DNA of 64,000 bases from Smittia aterrima (taxonomy: Eukaryota; Arthropoda; Insecta; Diptera; Chironomidae), in the NCBI GenBank assembly GCA_033063855.1, contig CP093830.1:16678854-16742853 (forward strand), written 5' to 3'. Below the pieces are notes generated by a model. The model was given only the letters and a program-made list of their open reading frames with translations, was not told the origin of the DNA and did no database searches. This document shows, in pieces, positions 59,832-64,000 of this stretch (within the stretch, counting starts at the first letter, position 1; the number at the start of each line of letters is the position of its first letter). Position numbers and translations under genes: made by a program.

Positions 59832-62800
59832 TTAATCAGATTTTGAAGGACTTTTTGATCTGGATCCACTACGAGATCGTGATTTGGAACGACTGCCACT
59901 TCGACGAGATCCTGATGCGCTTCCACTGCGAGATCTTGAGCGTGATCCGCTTCCACTGCGAGATCCACTCTTTGAACGACGTGATCCGCTTCCACTGCGA
60001 CTGCGAGATCTCGAGACCGATTTGCTTCCAGACTTCGATCGAGAACCCGATTTGCTCCTACTTCTAGATGAACCTGAACGACTTCCAGAAGCAGAACGAG
60101 ATCTTGAACGGGAGCTTCGGGATCCAGTTGGAGATCGCTTCTTTGCGACTCGCTTTGTGCTGTTATCGCTTTCAGATTCGCTTGTTGAAATTGTTTCCTT
60201 GGAGATGATTTTCGAATTCTGCTTGGGACCATCAAATTTCTTAATGCGAGAGACCGTTGGTTTGCCTTTGCGACTTTTTTTACGTCCCGGTTCTTCATTC
60301 TCGTCATCCGAACCAGCGTTTTCGTTCTTTCTCTTCTCACGTCGTTTGCGACCTTGCGATTTCTTGCTTTCTTTGCGTCGTTTCTTCGATGAATGCTTGC
60401 TCGATTCTCCGCCTTCTGGCCCTGGACCATCACTGTCTCCTGAGAGAATAGAATCTTTACGACCGCGACCACGTTTCTTTGGAGCTTCGCTAGGAGTATC
60501 AATGATAAGTGCGCCCTTAGTCTTCTCTTTATATTCCTCACGCTTCTTCAACTTTTCTTCCATTGTTTGAACTTTCTGTTCATCGATTCGTTTCCGCTCT
60601 TCTTCTTGCTTCGTCTTGAAGGCACTTCGTTGTTGCTCTTGTAGCAAACGCTGAGACTTCTCTTCTTCATCAATTCGACGAGCACGAGCAACATGATATT
60701 GAGCTTGTGAAAGCAAATCCTGACACTGACCAGCTTCAGTTCCAGCAACTGTGATGTTAAATCTTGTTTTGTCTCCATGAACATTCAAGTAAGTGAAGTA
60801 TTTATGAGCTAAACCGAGTTCGTGAACAGCCAACAGAACCTCATTTAAAACAGATTTTTCATTCTTTAAAATTTGCATTGCCAACCGTTGAAGAACCAAA
60901 GCAATGTTGAAGAGTAGAACTGTGTCATGAGGAGCAACGAGTCTTGCTTTCAAAAGAACTGTCTTCGCTTCGTTCAGTTTTCCAGCGCGGAAATAAGCTC
61001 GAGCTAGGTATTGCATGACTTCAACGTTGTTGTGCTTGTAAAACTTTTTTAAACAATTTTCGTACATTTGAATGGCACTAATGTGTTGTTTCTGTTCAAC
61101 GTAAATGTGAGCGATGTTTAGCCAAACATCAGAGAAATCAGCTGTGGCTTCACGAACTTGAGCAAAGATATCACGAGACTCGTTAAAGTATCCTTTATGA
61201 GCGAGGACAGAACCAATTCCGTTGGCAGCCCAAATATTCTTTGGATCAAGTCGATTGACTTCGGTGAAAGTTTTCTGTGCCATTGTTAGGTTCTGCTTGT
61301 CCTTGTTCTTATCGCGAATCGGCTGATGAACGCATTGTAAGAAGTAGTTTCCTCGAGCAATCAAAGCGTATGGCTCCTGACGTTGCTTCATGACTGCGTC
61401 AAAGTTTTTCTCGGCGAGTGTCCATTGCATCTTTGCGAGATGAAGATTTCCCAGCAATGATCGAGTATCTGGATGGTTCATGTTGATCTTCTGAGCGTCT
61501 TTAAAGTAATCAGAAGCAACGAAGATTAAACCTTTGTCACGAGCCATGCAACCAATTCGCAAATAACAATCAATGTAGTTGGGATGCTCCTTTAAAATGC
61601 CTTTGTACAATTTATCTGCAGAGTCGAATTCACACATCTCTTCGTTTAGTCGAGCTAAGTTATAGGTCATCGTGACTGAGATCGAGTCGTAATATTGAGA
61701 ATCATGCTCGGCTTCACTTGTTGCTCTCTCCAAAGCTCGTTCAAGTTTATCCTTTGCTTCAGATAAATTTCCCATTCGATAATGAAGAGCCGATATGTTG
61801 TTCCAGATCTCTGGAGGAACTTCAGTGTTGATCTTCTCAGTGAGAATATTTGTAGCTTCACCGTAAGCAGCAAGTGAACCTTGTAAATCGTGCTGCTCTA
61901 GAATCTGAGCTAGTTCGATCCAAGCTTCAACATCATCGGGAAACTGCTCAGTAACTTTCTTTAAGTGACTTTTCGCTGTGTCTCGTTTTGATTGTGAAGT
62001 TGAGTTGGCATAAAGTGATCCGAGGATTTTCATTGTCTCGTAGTTGCCAGGTTGAACTTTTAAAACTTTTTCGAAGCATTGAGCTGAAACATTTCTAAGA
62101 TTAGTAACTTTCCTTGTTTTCGAAAATAATTTTAAAACTCACCAGCATTTTCGCTATCACCTCGATAAATATACATTTGCCCAAGTCCATAATGTGGAAG
62201 TACAAAACTGTTGGGAGCAAACTGTGTCGATTGATAATAATATTGGAAAGCTTGATCAAAGTCTCGCTCAGCATGATAAGCTCGTGCCATCTGATAACAG
62301 GACTCAGCTCTCATTGCTTCGTTCTCTGTATTGTGAAAAGCATGCAATGCCAAAGTGTGAACCTTCTCGTAATCTTTTTTGAAGAAAAAGTGATTGGCGA
62401 GATGATTGAGAACCATCGGATTTGAAGGATCATAAGTGTAAGCGACCGAGAGCATTTTCACAGCAAGGAAATTCGATTTTGGATCATGAAGATTTAATTG
62501 GAGAATAGCGAGACCAACGAGTGCTCCAACGCATTTCGGGTCCAAATCGACAGCTCTTTGAAATGCTAGCTTTGCTTTTTCTGGATTGTTTAATTTCAAG
62601 AAGCAATGGCCCATTCCAAGACGAACGACGCCAGGACATTTTGGATTGGTTCGCAGAGCTTTCTTATAAAACGCTAATGCTCCTCGATAATCCTTTTTGA
62701 TGAATGAGAGACAAGCTTTACCAAGAAGTGCAGGAATGTTGCTTGGAGATTGATTCAAAACAAAGTTGAATTGATTGTCGGCTTGTTCCATTTTATCTCC

Positions 62801-63278
62801 TTCGAGCAAACAGAAATAAGCTCGACCAAGGAGATGGTTCTGATCGTACATGATGATCTTGTCGCCGGTAGCATAAAGTTGAGTTGCCTTTGTGAACAGT
62901 TCTCGCTTTTTATCTTTGACTTTTTCACGATTGGCTTCTTGTACGAAGTAAGCGCCGAGACTGTCAATGACGCACATGAGATCATTCTCGTAATCTTTGT
63001 AATCATGTTGAGCTTCGATCCTTGCTGTCTCCAGAAGTTTGAGGAAAACATCTTTCTCTCCTTGCTTATAATACTCAACAGCTACGTTTACCCAAATTTT
63101 CAACGCTGATCGTTCATGTCTCAAAATGTTTAAGATTTCTTCTCCTTCTGGAAGATTGAGCGGATCCAACTCAATTACCTAAAATGAAATTGTTCAATTT
63201 GCGGTGTTCATCAGCGAATTTGAAGTTGAATCTTACCTCATCAGTATCTCGGAGCGGGATTTCAACTGATGCAGTCAT
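59832..63278 (-). CDS. Ctr9: Ctr9, PAF1-complex TPR scaffold subunit
   Basis: Exons in transcript order are 63278-63237, 63178-62143 and 62083-59832, encoding 1109 aa. It opens TASVEIPLRDTDEVIELDPL, matching the Ctr9 N-terminus, then IIMYDQNHLLGRA, NQSPSNIPALLGKA, DPSNPMVLNHLANHFFFKKD, AHKGYFNESRDIFAQVREAT and AQYHVARARRIDEEE, all Ctr9 hallmarks. TPR repeats fill roughly residues 40-830. A charged coiled segment follows, then Lys/Arg-rich and acidic parts. The last ~90 residues are almost pure Arg-Ser/Gly-Ser dipeptides ending SKSPSKSD. The protein scaffolds the nuclear PAF1 complex, which travels with RNA polymerase II and promotes H2B ubiquitylation and H3K4 methylation. Length is near the ~1170 aa of vertebrates. 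The RS-rich end differs from the acidic Ser-rich vertebrate tail. The exon-1 donor and start are clear by homology. Confidence 0.96.
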
Positions 63279-63652
63279 TTTCACTTATTAATTTAATCTA
63301 TTTGACTTTGTTTTCTTGATTTTAGTCGGAAAGTAAAAGTTTGTTTATGTTTCAACAGCAACGATTTTAAAAATATTTTTCGTTTAAAGAAAACGTCTGA
63401 TATTATTTGATCTTCACTTGTCCGTTAGAATGATTTACATGAAGTTTAATGAGCTTTATTTGCTGAGTTCAGATATCGTCCTTCTTTCACACACACTCGC
63501 TCAACTTAATTTCTAATACGAACAAATCGCAAAGCAACATAAAACAAAAAGATCACAAGATAGTTGTTAATTTAAATATTTATTTCTGAGACAAATTTCA
63601 TTTGCTCGCAAGAGAACTTTAAACATTAGATATTTAATTATTTTAAAGCGAT
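63279..63652. other. Intergenic: Ctr9 promoter and phosphoglycerate mutase 3' UTR
   Basis: The two minus-strand genes lie head-to-tail. A TTTATT (minus-strand AATAAA) at about 63,579-63,584 is a likely poly(A) signal for the phosphoglycerate mutase gene. Nothing else seen. Confidence 0.6.
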
Positions 63653-64000
63653 TTATTTCGCTTTTCCTTGGTTGGCAACAGCTTCCATAGCCTTCGCCAC
63701 AGTCTCGGCGTCGCCAAGGAATTGCATTGATACGACTGGTTTGAAGTTTTCGTCGAGTTCATAGACGAAGGGGATTCCAGTTGGCAAGTTCAATCCCATG
63801 ATGGCTTCATCGGACATTTCTGTAATTTACAAATTTTAATTAAGGTTGAAGTTTGAAAAAGAAGAAGTTCTAAACTTACGATCAAGATGCTTAACGATTC
63901 CTCTCAAGCTGTTACCGTGAGCAGCGATGATGATCTTTTTGCCTTCCTTGAGCTGTGGAATAATGACATCATTCCAGTATGGCAATGTACGTTCGATGGT
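63653..64000 (-). CDS. Phosphoglycerate mutase, 3' part (cut by window end)
   Basis: Exons >64000-63880 and 63819-63653 encode the C-terminal part of a cofactor-dependent (BPG) phosphoglycerate mutase, the glycolytic enzyme interconverting 3- and 2-phosphoglycerate. TIERTLPYWNDVIIPQLKEG leads to IIIAAHGNSLRGIVKHLDQ, containing the second catalytic His. LNLPTGIPFVYELD, MQFLGDAETV and AMEAVANQGKAK then match the PGAM1/2 C-terminus almost residue for residue. The phase-1 intron is 60 bp. The N-terminal RHGE catalytic motif lies outside the window. The gene is probably an orthologue of fly Pglym78/87. Confidence 0.96.

Noticed and set aside
59801..60570. Long open frames overlapping the Ctr9 tail (minus frame shift of 246 codons; plus strand 228 codons rich in RDPLPLRD)
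   Set aside because: They are shadows of the repetitive Arg-Ser codons of Ctr9, whose own frame is supported by homology over 1109 residues.

Overview
The window is animal nuclear DNA, most likely from a fly, and within flies probably a nematoceran (midge- or mosquito-like). The evidence is AT-rich sequence, many 50-65 bp GT-AG introns, and a gene set made of insect families: spitz-type EGF ligands, a transmembrane PGRP pair, an NK2-class homeobox gene with a TN motif, and a tandem ZAD-C2H2 zinc-finger array. The species cannot be named from sequence alone. There is no sign of prokaryotic, organellar or viral genes.

Layout. 1-2,855: two tandem peptidoglycan-recognition receptor genes (+); the first is cut by the window edge. 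2.9-7.4 kb: no supported gene. 7.5-10.3 kb and 20.6-28.3 kb: two spitz-like EGFR ligand genes (+), paralogs with matching exon phases. 10.3-20.6 kb: gene desert. 30.4-31.2 kb: SPRYD7-like gene (+), convergent with a homocysteine S-methyltransferase gene (-) at 31.6-32.8 kb. 34.4-41.6 kb: Mnt, a Max partner and repressor (+, 11 coding exons). Its first intron holds an unrecognised intronless gene (37.6-38.2 kb). 42.7-45.1 kb: NK2 homeobox gene, vnd-like (-), convergent with Mnt. 46.1-54.4 kb: six tandem ZAD zinc-finger units (-); five are intact and one is decayed. 54.4-59.6 kb: no firm gene, but degenerate repeated modules and fold-back sequences. 59.8-63.3 kb: Ctr9, a PAF1-complex subunit (-). 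63.65 kb to the end: 3' part of a phosphoglycerate mutase gene (-).

The genes do not form one pathway. Themes are growth-factor signalling (the spitz pair), innate immunity (the PGRP pair), transcription control (Mnt, the NK2 gene, the ZAD proteins, Ctr9) and housekeeping metabolism (methyltransferase, phosphoglycerate mutase). The features most worth following up are the recent recombination within the ZAD array (one member is a mosaic of two others), the conserved N-terminal extension exon of both spitz paralogs, the orphan gene nested in Mnt, a near-perfect 33-bp-arm hairpin at 59.62-59.73 kb, and the unexplained repeated modules at 55-59 kb.

CDS coordinates are given as the full genomic span from start to stop; exons are listed in each entry. 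Exon models come from reading-frame continuity, GT-AG sites and paralog comparison by eye. No alignment or database search was run.
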